64,000 nt of DNA from Leptospiraceae bacterium (GCA_027485405.1 JAIXRB010000082.1:1-64000), one strand, 5' to 3'; shown: positions 15,108-25,152, counted from the stretch's first letter. The notes: generated by a model from the sequence alone, not told the origin. Numbers and translations are program-made.

Positions 15108-16470
15108 TTTTTTTTCTACTCTTCTCCTTTTAAACTGGGGGCTTCTCCTTTTTCTTTTGCTCTTAGCTGTCGGAATCGCCTTCCTTCTCGAATTCATAAA
15201 CCCAGTTTTCCACTATATCATCCAATTTGCCTTTGTTTTAATCGCTATCTACGGTACTTTTGAGGTATCAACACATATTGCCCGCAAGGTGATTGATCCT
15301 CTTTCTCTTTTAGAAAAAAAATCAAAGGAAATCAATGCAGGTGATTTTGGTTCAGAACTCTCTTATCCTGACATCCAAGAATTGGCAAACCTAACTATCT
15401 CAATTAACGAAATGGCATCTCGCCTTAAAAATCAATTCTTGGATTTGACCGTTGAAAAAGAAAAATTCGATTCTTTGCTTCAGAATTTAAAAGAAGGGGT
15501 TTTCGCCATTGACCAATCCAGAAAATTCCTTTTCTTAAATCGTAACATTCCCTTCACATTGATTCGAAAGGACAGTCAGTTTAGAAATTTCTATGAATCT
15601 GTTACGAACACAAAACTCAGAGATTTTTTAAAAGAAAAACTTGATTCAAATTCCGAAGGCAAAATTGAATTTGAAGAAGGGGTGCATTTCTATTCGGTTC
15701 GATTTTACCCAGTTAAGACAAACGAGATTGTTTATTTATTCGTAGGTGTTATCTCGGAAGTCACTGAAGACCGACAATATCAGCTAATCCGAGAACAATT
15801 CTTCCAAAACGCCTCTCATGAATTAAAAACTCCCATCACTTCCATCAAAGGTTATACGGAAACATTAGACTATAAGCTCAGGGTTTCTTCTAATTCCCCA
15901 GAGAGAAAATTCCTAGATGCAATCCTTAGAAATACGGATCGAATGATTAGAATTGTGGATGATATGCTCACAGTCACCAAATTAGAACATCATGAGACCA
16001 TTATCCAAAAAGAATTTTTTAGAATTCGCGAATTGGTCAAAAGTATTGCTGAATCAGTCGATGTTCTCTTGTCACAAAAGAATCAAAGTCTATTTATCGA
16101 CATTCCAGAAACTCTTGAGATGGAAGCCGATATGGTTCTTATGGAACATGTCCTTGTGAATCTGATTTCAAACGCCAGTGCCTATTCTCCCGAAAAATCA
16201 CAAATCACTGTTAGAAGTCCAGAACTATCCAACTTAAACCGTATTCAGGTTCTTGACCAAGGGGTCGGAGTTTCACCCGAAGACCAGGAACGAATCTTTG
16301 AGCGTTTCTTTCGAGTGGACTCGGACCGATCTCGTAAAGTCGGGGGAACTGGGCTGGGTCTTTCGATTGTAAAGCATATTGCACTCTTACACAAAGGCGA
16401 AGTGAATGTTCGACCCAACCCAGGAGGAGGTTCAATTTTTACATTTGAGTTTCCCAAAAATCTGTCTTAG
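15100..16470 (+). CDS. PhoR-like sensor histidine kinase
   Basis: A 456-residue kinase. Two N-terminal membrane helices lie close together (about 3-32 and 38-60) with almost no extracellular loop. They are followed by a HAMP-like linker (about 60-115), a PAS-like domain (about 120-220), HisKA with His240 in NASHELKTPITSIKGYTE, and HATPase (NLISNASAYSPE, DQGVGVSPEDQERIFERFFR, GGTGLGLSIVKHI). The lack of a periplasmic domain fits PhoR-type kinases that read a membrane complex. The ATG at 15100 lies within the last codons of the regulator gene. Confidence 0.9.
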   Translation: MRSFFSTLLLLNWGLLLFLLLLAVGIAFLLEFINPVFHYIIQFAFVLIAIYGTFEVSTHIARKVIDPLSLLEKKSKEINAGDFGSELSYPDIQELANLTISINEMASRLKNQFLDLTVEKEKFDSLLQNLKEGVFAIDQSRKFLFLNRNIPFTLIRKDSQFRNFYESVTNTKLRDFLKEKLDSNSEGKIEFEEGVHFYSVRFYPVKTNEIVYLFVGVISEVTEDRQYQLIREQFFQNASHELKTPITSIKGYTETLDYKLRVSSNSPERKFLDAILRNTDRMIRIVDDMLTVTKLEHHETIIQKEFFRIRELVKSIAESVDVLLSQKNQSLFIDIPETLEMEADMVLMEHVLVNLISNASAYSPEKSQITVRSPELSNLNRIQVLDQGVGVSPEDQERIFERFFRVDSDRSRKVGGTGLGLSIVKHIALLHKGEVNVRPNPGGGSIFTFEFPKNLS

Positions 16471-16489
16471 CCAAGACTAGGGCAAAGGT

Positions 16490-17644
16490 ATGATTTTTCC
16501 AAAAGGCATATTCTCATTCGGCAGAAACATAGGCATCAAAGACAATACTCTGGATTTTGCTGTGATTTACTGCGATTCTCCTTTTCGGGCGGCGGCAGTT
16601 TTTACACTGAACAACTTCCCCGGTGCACCTATCGTTGTTGGTCGCGACCATGTTCAATCGGGCGAACTGCAAGCAATTGTTATCAATTCAAAAAACTCCA
16701 ATGTAGCCACTGGCAATCCAGGAATCGAGGACGCAAAAACTATGTGTCGATCGGTGGCTAAGTCTTTAGGAATTTCCGAAAGACTGGTCTTGCCTTCTTC
16801 TACCGGAGTTATTGGTGTCCCTCTACCCATGGACAAAATCATTCCTGCTTGCTTATCAGCAAAAGAACATCTGCTACCTGGCAATTTAGATCAGGTTGCC
16901 GATGCCATAATGACGACGGACAAACGTCGAAAAATTTCAGTCCAAGAAATTTCCACCGAATCAGACAAAGGTGTTATATTTGGAATTGCCAAAGGTGCAG
17001 GAATGATTGAGCCAAATATGGCAACTATGTTATCATATATTATCTCAGATTTTCTACCGGAAACAGGAGATTTAAAAACCATTTTAAAGGAAATTGTAGA
17101 TTTGACTTATAATTGTTTAACGATTGATTCTGACACATCAACGAGCGATACGGTTGTCTTGCTTTGTTCTGGCAAAAGCGGTACAATTCCTGAAACTCTA
17201 TTTAGAGAAAAACTTTTTGAAGTAGCCAAAGACTTAACAAAACAAATCGCCCGTGACGGTGAAGGTGCAACAAAACTAATTGAATTAAATATAACAGGCG
17301 CTAAATCAGATAACCAGGCAAGAAAAATTGGAAAATCAGTTTTAAATTCTCCTCTTGTCAAAACTGCAATTTACGGTGCCGATCCCAATTGGGGGCGATT
17401 TGTGATGGCTATCGGAAAGGTTTTCGACGAACCGATTCCCTTTGATGCTCTGGAGATCTTTGTAGGAGATATTTCTGTCAAAGGAGCAGACAGCCAAAAG
17501 AAGGCTCTTATGTCTGAATACCTAAAACAAAATTCAGAAGTTCATCTACGAATTGAACTCGGGGTAGGCAAAATGAATAAAACCCTTTGGTCATGTGATT
17601 TTACTGAAGGCTATATCCAAGAGAATGCTTATTACACTACATGA
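16490..17644 (+). CDS. argJ: bifunctional ornithine acetyltransferase/N-acetylglutamate synthase
   Basis: Transfers acetyl from N-acetylornithine to glutamate in arginine biosynthesis. A 384-residue precursor that self-cleaves. The cleavage motif GAGMIEPNMATML is present with the nucleophilic Thr179. Also seen: SSTGVIGVPLPMD and DPNWGRFVMAIGK. Whether it can also use acetyl-CoA (bifunctional form) cannot be told from sequence. It sits between signalling genes; its stop overlaps the next start by 4 bp (ATGA). Confidence 0.95.
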   Translation: MIFPKGIFSFGRNIGIKDNTLDFAVIYCDSPFRAAAVFTLNNFPGAPIVVGRDHVQSGELQAIVINSKNSNVATGNPGIEDAKTMCRSVAKSLGISERLVLPSSTGVIGVPLPMDKIIPACLSAKEHLLPGNLDQVADAIMTTDKRRKISVQEISTESDKGVIFGIAKGAGMIEPNMATMLSYIISDFLPETGDLKTILKEIVDLTYNCLTIDSDTSTSDTVVLLCSGKSGTIPETLFREKLFEVAKDLTKQIARDGEGATKLIELNITGAKSDNQARKIGKSVLNSPLVKTAIYGADPNWGRFVMAIGKVFDEPIPFDALEIFVGDISVKGADSQKKALMSEYLKQNSEVHLRIELGVGKMNKTLWSCDFTEGYIQENAYYTT

Positions 17645-18897
17645 ATTTAAGTTCTTTCTTACCTTCTGGCTATCAATTAAAAATAACTTTTGCTACGCTT
17701 GCGATTCGTTCTGGATTAGTCTTTTTGATTTTCTTTAGCTACTATGTCTTGCTCAATGCCATCCCTTCCAATCTTGCCTTCCACTATCAGCTTGTAACGG
17801 TACTGGTTGGTACAATGGCGATTTTAATCTTTCTTCCTTTAACGGAGAAATATGGAAGAAGACTTAAAAACCGGTTTTTATCGGAGTATTTGACTGAAGA
17901 TGAAGAATCACTCAGACAGGCAATTAAGCAATTCAACTACGATACCCTGATCAGAAACGTTTTTCCAGATATGGTAAAAATCACGGCAAGCCATTCTGGA
18001 ACTTTGGCAGTACTCAATCCCTCGGGAAGTTTTGAATTCTTTACATACTTTCGAGGACGACAAAAAAAGATAGCACCAAACCGACAAATTACGGTCAAAA
18101 TTAAATTTCAAGAGTTTTTGAAATCTAAAAAAAATGGTGTAAGTTTATCCGAAATAGGTTCTAACACAGAAATAAATGAAGATTTCATTGAGCTTCATGC
18201 TAACTTTATTTATCCTTTGCTTTTTCGAGAAAAACTGTTTGGATTCTTAGCCGTTTCTAACATACCAAATTCCGAAGCTTTGCAATCTATAGCGCTGTTG
18301 GCTGGACAAGCCGCTTTGACCATTCACAATGCTTTGCTTTCTACTCATATTGCAGACAATAAAAAGTATAAAAAAGAAGCTGAATACGCAGATCGAATCC
18401 AATTCTTACTTGAAACGGGAAACATCCCTGCCATTCCAAATTGGGAACTCCAAGTTCTGCCTAGAAATCACGGAAACTTAGTCGAGTTCTTTCAATCGGG
18501 GGATGATAGATGGTTTTTTTTGGTGTTAAACGCTGGAAAGAAAACACAGCATGTGGGCATAGTTTTATCATACCTAATTGGAATTATCTTTAGCCAAAAA
18601 AGATTAAAACTAATTAAGTCTTTTCCGGAAATTAGGCAAATGATCCAACAAACCTTTCTAAAATTGGAATGGAAAGAACGATATGAGTATTTGATTGGAA
18701 AACTAGACAATGCAGAACTACAACTCCTTCAGGAAGGTGTGCAATTTCAAGTTAACAGAGAAACAGATCCTAAAGAAGTTGTGGTCAGCGTAGGCTGGAA
18801 GAACAAAGTTTCCTTCACCAAGGGTGCTATCATTATCAAGTACGGTGGTCAATCCATACTTCGAATCAATTACACAGCCAAAGAGAATAAACCTTGA
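17641..18897 (+). CDS. membrane GAF protein with degenerate SpoIIE-like domain
   Basis: A 418-residue protein. Two membrane helices (about 20-42 and 52-72), then a GAF-like domain (about 85-235; LAVSNIPNSEALQSIALLAGQAALTI). From residue 250 a segment aligns by pattern with the SpoIIE/PP2C phosphatase encoded next door: RIQFLLETGNIP matches the start of that fold, but metal-binding positions are lost. GGD/SGD becomes HGN, and GDVAGHG becomes NAGKKTQ. The domain is also about 60 residues shorter. I therefore read it as a pseudophosphatase. It overlaps the active phosphatase gene by 4 bp (TTGA), pointing to a functional pair (inference). Confidence 0.6.
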   Translation: MNLSSFLPSGYQLKITFATLAIRSGLVFLIFFSYYVLLNAIPSNLAFHYQLVTVLVGTMAILIFLPLTEKYGRRLKNRFLSEYLTEDEESLRQAIKQFNYDTLIRNVFPDMVKITASHSGTLAVLNPSGSFEFFTYFRGRQKKIAPNRQITVKIKFQEFLKSKKNGVSLSEIGSNTEINEDFIELHANFIYPLLFREKLFGFLAVSNIPNSEALQSIALLAGQAALTIHNALLSTHIADNKKYKKEAEYADRIQFLLETGNIPAIPNWELQVLPRNHGNLVEFFQSGDDRWFFLVLNAGKKTQHVGIVLSYLIGIIFSQKRLKLIKSFPEIRQMIQQTFLKLEWKERYEYLIGKLDNAELQLLQEGVQFQVNRETDPKEVVVSVGWKNKVSFTKGAIIIKYGGQSILRINYTAKENKP

Positions 18898-21263
18898 GAG
18901 AAGTTTTCGTTACAATTTTCTCTTCCATCCTGTTCTTTATACTTTTTTCATTTGCTTTCTTTATGGTAGATGCAAATCGATTAAGGCTACCTTTTTTCTA
19001 TTATCCTTCAGGCCTTATCACTAACATTGGAATCCAAAGTCAAGACGTTTGGGGTGAAAAAGCAAATCCAACGGATCTTTCTAACTTTGAAAAATTAGAT
19101 AGAATCGAGGCCACTGAAAAATACTCAATTCGCATTTTAGATAAGTTCGGAAATTACAAAGAGCGGCTTTTCACTCCTATTCAATATAAAAAGTGGGAAA
19201 CGCTTTATTATTTTTCGTACGATTTGTTTCTTTCTTTCTTATACTTAATAACAGCGGTTTACTTATTTTTTGCGACTAGAGATACCTTAATTCTATTCTT
19301 TTTTCTCAATTTGAGTCTTCTGGTTTTTGCCAATACATTTCTTTTGGCTTTCAATTCCATGATTTCCCTTTATTATTTCTCCATTTATGCCGCCGCTTTT
19401 CAATTCTATCACTTAATCTATAGATTGCGAGGAAATGAGATTCAGTCAAAGTGGCTTCTTCCGCAATTCTTAATTGCCGTTGTTGTTGGGATCGTCGCGA
19501 ACCAAAAAGGTCAGGATTTGTATTTGCTTGAAAGACTAGCCGCTTTTGGTTATGTTCTAACTATCCTGTTTGGGATGATCAGCGTCTTTTTAAATCTTTG
19601 GGACGTTATTTCGAGCAAGACAACAGGAGAAGCTCTACTTAAGAAAAGTAGCTTGATTCTATCAATTATAATTTACTTATCTCTTCCCATTTGCATTGTA
19701 TTGTTCAATGGAAATCCAATTTTTGGAATGCCTCGGTACGTTTTCTTCTATGTAAACATAGCATTTCTTTTTTGTTTTTTTTATGGAACTTACAGATATT
19801 CGCTGGCAACTTCTTTTATAATTTTTACCCCCACTTTAGTAAACTTTTTCTTAGTATCTTTTTGGTCGCTTTTTTACGTTGCGTTGAACATTCTTTCGGA
19901 TTTTCTCCTACCTGAAAGCTATATAAGTGAAGCATGGTTTTCAAACATCTTATTTCTTTTCCTTTTTGCCATTTACTTAATCCCATCAAAATTGCAAATT
20001 AAACAGTGGATAGACTATTGGTTTTTTGAAAAAAATGTGCATTTGCGAGATGCCATAGAATCAATCACTGCTTTGCTTTCAGCTCCAATATCAATGCGAA
20101 AAACCATTTTAGCCATGAATCGCATCATCTCTCAAACTTTGAATATAGAGAATGTTACTTTTCTGATACCAGGCGAACAGTTTCCTACCAGTGACCTAAG
20201 GAATATTAATTTCATTAGAATTGATGCCAATTCTGAGATCTGGGGTTATTTTAAAAATCAATTGAGAGTAACAGTTTCCTCTCATTTAGAGTATGGACTG
20301 GGCTTACGAGAGAGTCTTTACAAATTTCTAACAGATTTAGGTGTTCAACTGGCATTTCCATTAAAGAATTTCAACACCGATAAACCGGAAGTGAGAGCAA
20401 TGATTCTTTTTGGAGAAAAGCGAAACAAAAGGTATTTTACAATTGGTGAATTAAAGTTTATCAATGAAACGACTAGAATCTGTTCAATGGTTCTTGAAAA
20501 CTATATCTTATTAGAAGATGAGATCCAAAAAAGAAAAATCCTTCGAGATATCCAAACAGCATCCATAGTAGACAACACATTGCGGATTATTCCACCAAGC
20601 GAGATCAAAGGAATCGAATATTCCTACATCGTGCGTCCTGCGGTTGGAATTTCTGGCGATTATTTAGACATCATACCTCAATCCTCAGATTCCGTTGTAA
20701 TCATTTTAGGTGATGTAGCCGGGCACGGTTTGGGTACGGGCTTTCTCGTAAGTGCCATCAAGGGATTGGTAAGAGAGAACTTAAAAGCGGGCTCAGGCTT
20801 AGAACAGATATTCAAAGAGATCAATGCCTTCTTCCAAGCTCGGTACAAAGGAAATGAGTTTATGACTTTACTAGGTGGGAATCTAGACGCCAAAGCAAAG
20901 ACATTCAATTATGTAAATGCAGGTCATTTGTCACTTTTGGAATTAAAGCCTAGCGGTGAATTGGTTTCCCATTCAAAGACTCAACGGGTTCTTGGAATTT
21001 TAGATACCAATTACCAAATCCAAGAACTAGAACTTTCTTTCGGGACTCGGTTGTTCCTTTATTCAGATGGAATCACTGAAACTTTTGGAGTAAATGGGGA
21101 AGCTTTCGGGGAAGAAAGCTTGAATGACTTTATTTTAGAAACAAAAGACAAGCACTTGAAAGACATCCCTCTCATGCTCGAAGAAAGGTTAAACATCTTC
21201 CGAGGTTCCAATGAGCCGACCGATGACATTACTTTTATCGCTCTCTCTTTTGCCATGGAGTAG
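18894..21263 (+). CDS. multi-span membrane SpoIIE-type protein phosphatase
   Basis: A 789-residue PP2C-family Ser/Thr phosphatase. TTG start inside the previous stop, needed to keep the first membrane helix. A leader helix (about 5-25) and an extracytoplasmic stretch to about residue 100 precede about eight membrane helices (about 105-365). A GAF-like cytoplasmic region and the SpoIIE catalytic domain (558-785) follow. Metal-binding residues are intact: SGDYLD (Asp589), GDVAGHG (Asp607), YSDGITE (Asp725) and EPTDDIT. Such enzymes typically dephosphorylate anti-sigma-antagonist proteins; none is adjacent. The topology resembles 7TM sensor phosphatases. Confidence 0.88.
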   Translation: MREVFVTIFSSILFFILFSFAFFMVDANRLRLPFFYYPSGLITNIGIQSQDVWGEKANPTDLSNFEKLDRIEATEKYSIRILDKFGNYKERLFTPIQYKKWETLYYFSYDLFLSFLYLITAVYLFFATRDTLILFFFLNLSLLVFANTFLLAFNSMISLYYFSIYAAAFQFYHLIYRLRGNEIQSKWLLPQFLIAVVVGIVANQKGQDLYLLERLAAFGYVLTILFGMISVFLNLWDVISSKTTGEALLKKSSLILSIIIYLSLPICIVLFNGNPIFGMPRYVFFYVNIAFLFCFFYGTYRYSLATSFIIFTPTLVNFFLVSFWSLFYVALNILSDFLLPESYISEAWFSNILFLFLFAIYLIPSKLQIKQWIDYWFFEKNVHLRDAIESITALLSAPISMRKTILAMNRIISQTLNIENVTFLIPGEQFPTSDLRNINFIRIDANSEIWGYFKNQLRVTVSSHLEYGLGLRESLYKFLTDLGVQLAFPLKNFNTDKPEVRAMILFGEKRNKRYFTIGELKFINETTRICSMVLENYILLEDEIQKRKILRDIQTASIVDNTLRIIPPSEIKGIEYSYIVRPAVGISGDYLDIIPQSSDSVVIILGDVAGHGLGTGFLVSAIKGLVRENLKAGSGLEQIFKEINAFFQARYKGNEFMTLLGGNLDAKAKTFNYVNAGHLSLLELKPSGELVSHSKTQRVLGILDTNYQIQELELSFGTRLFLYSDGITETFGVNGEAFGEESLNDFILETKDKHLKDIPLMLEERLNIFRGSNEPTDDITFIALSFAME

Positions 21264-21280
21264 CCGATACTTTAAACGGC

Positions 21281-22117
21281 ATGTCCCTTCGAGCTTTAAA
21301 TTTTGTTTTTTTCTTCTCTTTTTTGCTCAGTCTCATCGCCTTTTGGGATCACCAAATTACAAACTATCTCAAAGAGTTTGTGGTGTTGATTCACGAAATC
21401 TGCCATGCGACAGCCGCTCTGTTCACAGGGGGGGTCGTCAAAGGCATTTCTCTCCACGGCAACGAAGGAGGAGAAACAATAGCAACACCTTCTTCCTTTC
21501 GGGGCTCTTTCATTTTAGTCGTTTCGGCGGGTTATATAGGTTCCTCTTTGGTTGGAGGACTTCTTCTCCGTTTCGGATTTCAGAGACGACATACTAAGCA
21601 AACCATGATCCTCTTTGGTCTATTATTGATTTCTATAAGCGTTCTGTATTCACAGCTAGGTGATTTGGCATACTTCACTGGAATTTTATGGGGTGTGGGC
21701 ATTTTACTCTTAGGAATGATAGGCGAACGAATATCAACGATTAGCTTAGTATTCCTTGGAACTAGTATTTCCCTATATTCTCTCTATGATCTTTCTGATT
21801 TTGCAGAACGAATTACAGAAACAGACGCAGGCATTTTGGCATTCTGGATGGCTGGGCTGACACCAGAAGACTTAGAAAGCTCCAATCCTCCTTTTTATGT
21901 CATTTTTCTTGGCTATCTGATCGCGAGTCTCTGGTCCATTCTAAGCATCTCCATCATTCTATTCTTTCTCAAAGCTTCTCTGTTCCATCCTGAGGAATTG
22001 GATTTGCCTCTTGAAGAGGACTTGGACATAAGAGAAGAGGAATTCCCATTTGATCCGGAACTGGATGAGCCCTTGCCTCCCACTTCCCTGCCATCCCGAG
22101 AAAGAACTTTCTATTGA
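21281..22117 (+). CDS. M50B-like membrane metallopeptidase
   Basis: A 278-residue protein with about seven membrane helices. HEICH (residues 38-42 region, VVLIHEICHATAALFTGG) is an HExxH zinc motif at a membrane boundary, and VSAGYIGSSLVGG resembles the second conserved element of peptidase M50B. The C-tail is strongly acidic (DLPLEEDLDIREEEFPFDPE). Family members may cleave substrates within the membrane, but few are characterised. It follows the phosphatase gene by 17 bp. Confidence 0.8.
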   Translation: MSLRALNFVFFFSFLLSLIAFWDHQITNYLKEFVVLIHEICHATAALFTGGVVKGISLHGNEGGETIATPSSFRGSFILVVSAGYIGSSLVGGLLLRFGFQRRHTKQTMILFGLLLISISVLYSQLGDLAYFTGILWGVGILLLGMIGERISTISLVFLGTSISLYSLYDLSDFAERITETDAGILAFWMAGLTPEDLESSNPPFYVIFLGYLIASLWSILSISIILFFLKASLFHPEELDLPLEEDLDIREEEFPFDPELDEPLPPTSLPSRERTFY

Positions 22118-22166
22118 TCTAAAATTCATTTGCACTATTTCCTAAAGCGAAGAAATTCGAAAGGAA

Positions 22167-23105
22167 ATGGCTAAACGAATTCTTATTACTGGCGGAGCTG
22201 GTTTCATTGGCTCCCATTTGTGTGACTCTTTACTTAAAACCGGAAACTCTGTTATTTGTTTGGATAACTTCCACACTGGTCGAAAGGAGAATCTGTTACC
22301 TTTTCTTTCTCATCCAAAATTTGAACTTATCCGCCATGACATCACTGACCCAATCAAGCTAGAAGTAGACCAGATTTACAATATGGCCTGTCCAGCAAGC
22401 CCGGTTCACTACCAAGAAAATCCTATCAAAACTATCAAAACAAATGTTTTAGGTATGATGAATATGTTAGGTCTAGCCAAACGTGTTGGTGCTCGAATTT
22501 TGCAGGCTTCTACTTCAGAAGTTTATGGCAATCCACTGGAACATCCCCAAACAGAATCATACTGGGGAAATGTAAACACCATTGGAATCCGAAGCTGTTA
22601 TGATGAAGGTAAGCGCGTTGCCGAAACGCTCTGCTTTGATTACCATCGTGAACATAAAGTGGACATTCGAGTCATTCGAATCTTTAACACATATGGTCCA
22701 CGCATGATTCCAGACGATGGCAGAGTGGTGAGTAACTTTATTGTCCAAGCAATCAAAGGAGAAGATATCACGATCTATGGGGATGGAAGTCAGACACGTT
22801 CCTTTTGTTATGTTGACGATTTAGTAAACGGTATCATCAAAATGATGGAAACTGAAAATTTCATTGGACCTGTAAACCTGGGAAACGAAGGCGAATTTAC
22901 GGTTAAAGAGCTAGCTGAACTGGTTGTCAAAGAAGTCGGTTCCAAATCAAAGATTGTCTATAAGCCTTTACCACAAGATGATCCAACTCGAAGAAAACCA
23001 AATCTTGCTTTGGCAAAGGAAAAACTTGGCTATTCAACTACAGTTCCTTTGATTGATGGCGTTCGCCGAACAATTGACTACTTTAAAAAGAGTTTAGCTC
23101 AATGA
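22167..23105 (+). CDS. UDP-glucuronate decarboxylase (UDP-xylose synthase)-like SDR
   Basis: A 312-residue extended short-chain dehydrogenase. GGAGFIGSH (residues 9-17) binds NAD; the catalytic Tyr is near residue 145 ([10 protein letters not shown]) with Lys four positions on, and STSEVYG supplies the catalytic Ser/Thr/Glu region. [19 protein letters not shown] is the signature of UDP-xylose synthase, which decarboxylates UDP-glucuronate to UDP-xylose via a 4-keto intermediate. The product would feed surface polysaccharide synthesis. AAGGAA lies 4 bp before the ATG. Its stop overlaps the pntA start by 4 bp. Confidence 0.9.
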   Translation: MAKRILITGGAGFIGSHLCDSLLKTGNSVICLDNFHTGRKENLLPFLSHPKFELIRHDITDPIKLEVDQIYNMACPASPVHYQENPIKTIKTNVLGMMNMLGLAKRVGARILQASTSEVYGNPLEHPQTESYWGNVNTIGIRSCYDEGKRVAETLCFDYHREHKVDIRVIRIFNTYGPRMIPDDGRVVSNFIVQAIKGEDITIYGDGSQTRSFCYVDDLVNGIIKMMETENFIGPVNLGNEGEFTVKELAELVVKEVGSKSKIVYKPLPQDDPTRRKPNLALAKEKLGYSTTVPLIDGVRRTIDYFKKSLAQ

Positions 23106-24226
23106 AATTAGGTGTCATAGCTGAACCAGAATTTGAAAACCGAATCAGCATCACTCCTGATGTCATAGATGCATTGATAAAACTCGGTTTCGAAGTCTCC
23201 ATGGAGCGTGGTGCGGGAACTAGAGCTTCGTTCTCGGACAAGGATTTTGAACAAGTTGGGGCTAAAGTCAACGGTAGAGATCAGATTTTTCAAGAATCAC
23301 AAGTCCTCGTTTCCATCCATGCCCCAGACACAACAAGCTTCTCCAAAATCAATGCCAAGCACATATTAGTTGGAACTTTTCAGCCTCTGAATCGGCCAAA
23401 AGAAACTTTGGCTCTAGCTGAAACAAAAGCAAAACTCTTCTCCATGGATACCATTCCGCGTATCACACGAGCTCAATCTATGGATGTTCTGAGCTCTCAA
23501 GCCACTGTCTCCGGCTACAAAGCTGTGTTACTTGCCGCTAGCCATTACGGAAGATTTTTTCCCATGCTAACAACTGCGGCTGGAACGATCACTCCTGCTA
23601 GAGTTTTGATATTAGGTGCCGGGGTTGCGGGACTCCAAGCCATTGCAACTGCTAGAAGATTGGGGGCTGTTGTGGATGTTTTTGATACAAGGCCCGAAGT
23701 CAAAGAACAATGCATGTCCTTAGGGGCAAAGTTTGTTGAGGTGGAGGGTGCCGTAGCGGCTACCAAAACGGGAGGCTATGCGGTTGACCAGTCGGAAGAC
23801 TATAAAACCCGCCAAAAAGAGGCAATCGCTAAGTTTGTCGAAAAGGCAGACATTGTGATCTCGACGGCTTTGATTCCTGGGAAAAAAGCACCTGTCCTTA
23901 TTACAAAAGATATGGTTGATTCTATGCGATTAGGATCAGTGATTGTTGATCTTGCTTCCGCTTCGGGCGGAAACTGCGAAGTTTCCAAAAACAACGAAAC
24001 AATTCTTTACAATGGTATAACCATTATAGGAAATTCAAATCTCCCCAGCACTCAACCTATCGATGCAAGTCGAATGTACGCCAAAAATGTTTTCAATTTT
24101 TTTTTTTTTTTTTTTAACAAAGAAAAACAATTTGTTATCAATCGCGAAGACGAAATTATTGAAAACTGTTTGATTGCTGAAGACGGAAGCATTCGTCACA
24201 AGGCGACTCTTGCTCTTTTGAGCTAA
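23102..24226 (+). CDS. pntA: NAD(P) transhydrogenase subunit alpha (part 1) with in-frame poly-T tract
   Basis: Soluble NAD(H)-binding component of the proton-translocating transhydrogenase, 374 residues. Seen: the N-terminal [33 protein letters not shown], the NAD loop [18 protein letters not shown] (from about residue 171), and [13 protein letters not shown]. Near residue 333 the gene runs through 19 T residues that encode six Phe. Adding one T creates an immediate TAA; losing one gives a stop 19 codons on. The membrane subunits (PntA part 2, PntB) are not downstream: the next gene is on the opposite strand and overlaps by 4 bp. They must be elsewhere if the complex is made. Confidence 0.9.
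   Translation: MKLGVIAEPEFENRISITPDVIDALIKLGFEVSMERGAGTRASFSDKDFEQVGAKVNGRDQIFQESQVLVSIHAPDTTSFSKINAKHILVGTFQPLNRPKETLALAETKAKLFSMDTIPRITRAQSMDVLSSQATVSGYKAVLLAASHYGRFFPMLTTAAGTITPARVLILGAGVAGLQAIATARRLGAVVDVFDTRPEVKEQCMSLGAKFVEVEGAVAATKTGGYAVDQSEDYKTRQKEAIAKFVEKADIVISTALIPGKKAPVLITKDMVDSMRLGSVIVDLASASGGNCEVSKNNETILYNGITIIGNSNLPSTQPIDASRMYAKNVFNFFFFFFNKEKQFVINREDEIIENCLIAEDGSIRHKATLALLS
24097..24115 (+). repeat. 19-nt poly-T homopolymer inside pntA
   Basis: Nineteen consecutive T residues within the coding strand of pntA (the first T ends an Asn codon; the other 18 encode six Phe). This is by far the longest homopolymer in the window. Runs of this length slip during replication and transcription, so the tract could switch or titrate pntA. 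An assembly or base-calling error in length is also possible. Confidence 0.97.
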
Positions 24227-25143
24227 GGGCTGTTTTGTTCTTTAGTTGGCTGAGTTCTCCATCTTCGATGCACCCAAAAGTACTGCTCAGGAAAAAGTTT
24301 AATCTCTTCTTGTAAAGTCTGGGTCCAATGCTTGGTATAGTGCAGTAGTATTTCGTCTCGATTGGAAAACTTCTTCTTATCTACAAAGCCTAGATCTTTT
24401 ACTCGAACAATTATCTTTCCATCCTTGCCAGCTAAGACTGAATAATACAGCATTTTTGATCCTGTCATCATCGCCATAAGCACAGGCCCGGTGAACGTTG
24501 AGGCTGGACGATTCAAAAAAGGCACAAAGATCCCAGCTTTTCCTGCGTTTTGATCTGAGCCAAATCCAATCCAGTATCCTTGTTTTAAAAGTCGAATTGC
24601 TTTTGCTGAGTCTTCTACTGCAACTAACACAATTCCATTCTTTGTTCGCATGTTGTAAAGTAATCGATCGACAAAAGGATTTCTTACCTTTTTATACAAA
24701 CCTGCCCCTTTCATGCGAATACCCAGGAATTGAACTAGAATTTCCCATGTCCCCAAATGACCTGAAATCAAAACTACACCTACCTTTTCTTGTTTAGTGT
24801 TGTTCTCGATCAAAAGACTTTCAGAGTCATAATCCAAATATTTATCAAGCCATTCCTGAGTCATTCTGGGAGCCCAAAGTGTATGAGCGAGCAAGACACC
24901 TAAATGATCAAAATGCTTTTTAACTAAGTCCTGCAGTTCAGCTTCGCTTTTTTCAGGAAAGGCAAACCGCATATTATCAGCGGCAATTTTTCTGTGCTTT
25001 TTAGCAATTGGAAATAAAAAACGAGTGATCCAAACTCCGTACGACAAACAAGAAAGATATGGTAAAAACTTAAAAGGTAAGTAAAAAAGATAAACAAAAA
25101 TAAAAACGATAAAGAATTGAATCATTCGAATTAATTTCATCAT
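24223..25143 (-). CDS. lipid A biosynthesis acyltransferase (LpxL/HtrB family)
   Basis: A 306-residue membrane-anchored acyltransferase. One N-terminal hydrophobic anchor ([19 protein letters not shown]), then the catalytic HX4E motif with His129 and Glu134 (SGHLGTWE), [14 protein letters not shown], and [25 protein letters not shown] containing the family's DQ and F-G blocks. It adds a secondary acyl chain to a lipid A precursor. Two consecutive ATGs follow GGAG; I use the first. The PAP2 phosphatase and HisS genes lie immediately upstream on the same strand. Confidence 0.9.
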   Translation of the reverse strand: MMKLIRMIQFFIVFIFVYLFYLPFKFLPYLSCLSYGVWITRFLFPIAKKHRKIAADNMRFAFPEKSEAELQDLVKKHFDHLGVLLAHTLWAPRMTQEWLDKYLDYDSESLLIENNTKQEKVGVVLISGHLGTWEILVQFLGIRMKGAGLYKKVRNPFVDRLLYNMRTKNGIVLVAVEDSAKAIRLLKQGYWIGFGSDQNAGKAGIFVPFLNRPASTFTGPVLMAMMTGSKMLYYSVLAGKDGKIIVRVKDLGFVDKKKFSNRDEILLHYTKHWTQTLQEEIKLFPEQYFWVHRRWRTQPTKEQNSP

Positions 25144-25152
25144 TTAACTCCT

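Noticed and set aside
21211..21597. Plus-strand frame overlapping the phosphatase end and M50B gene
   Set aside because: Ser/Arg-rich shadow of two real genes in another frame.
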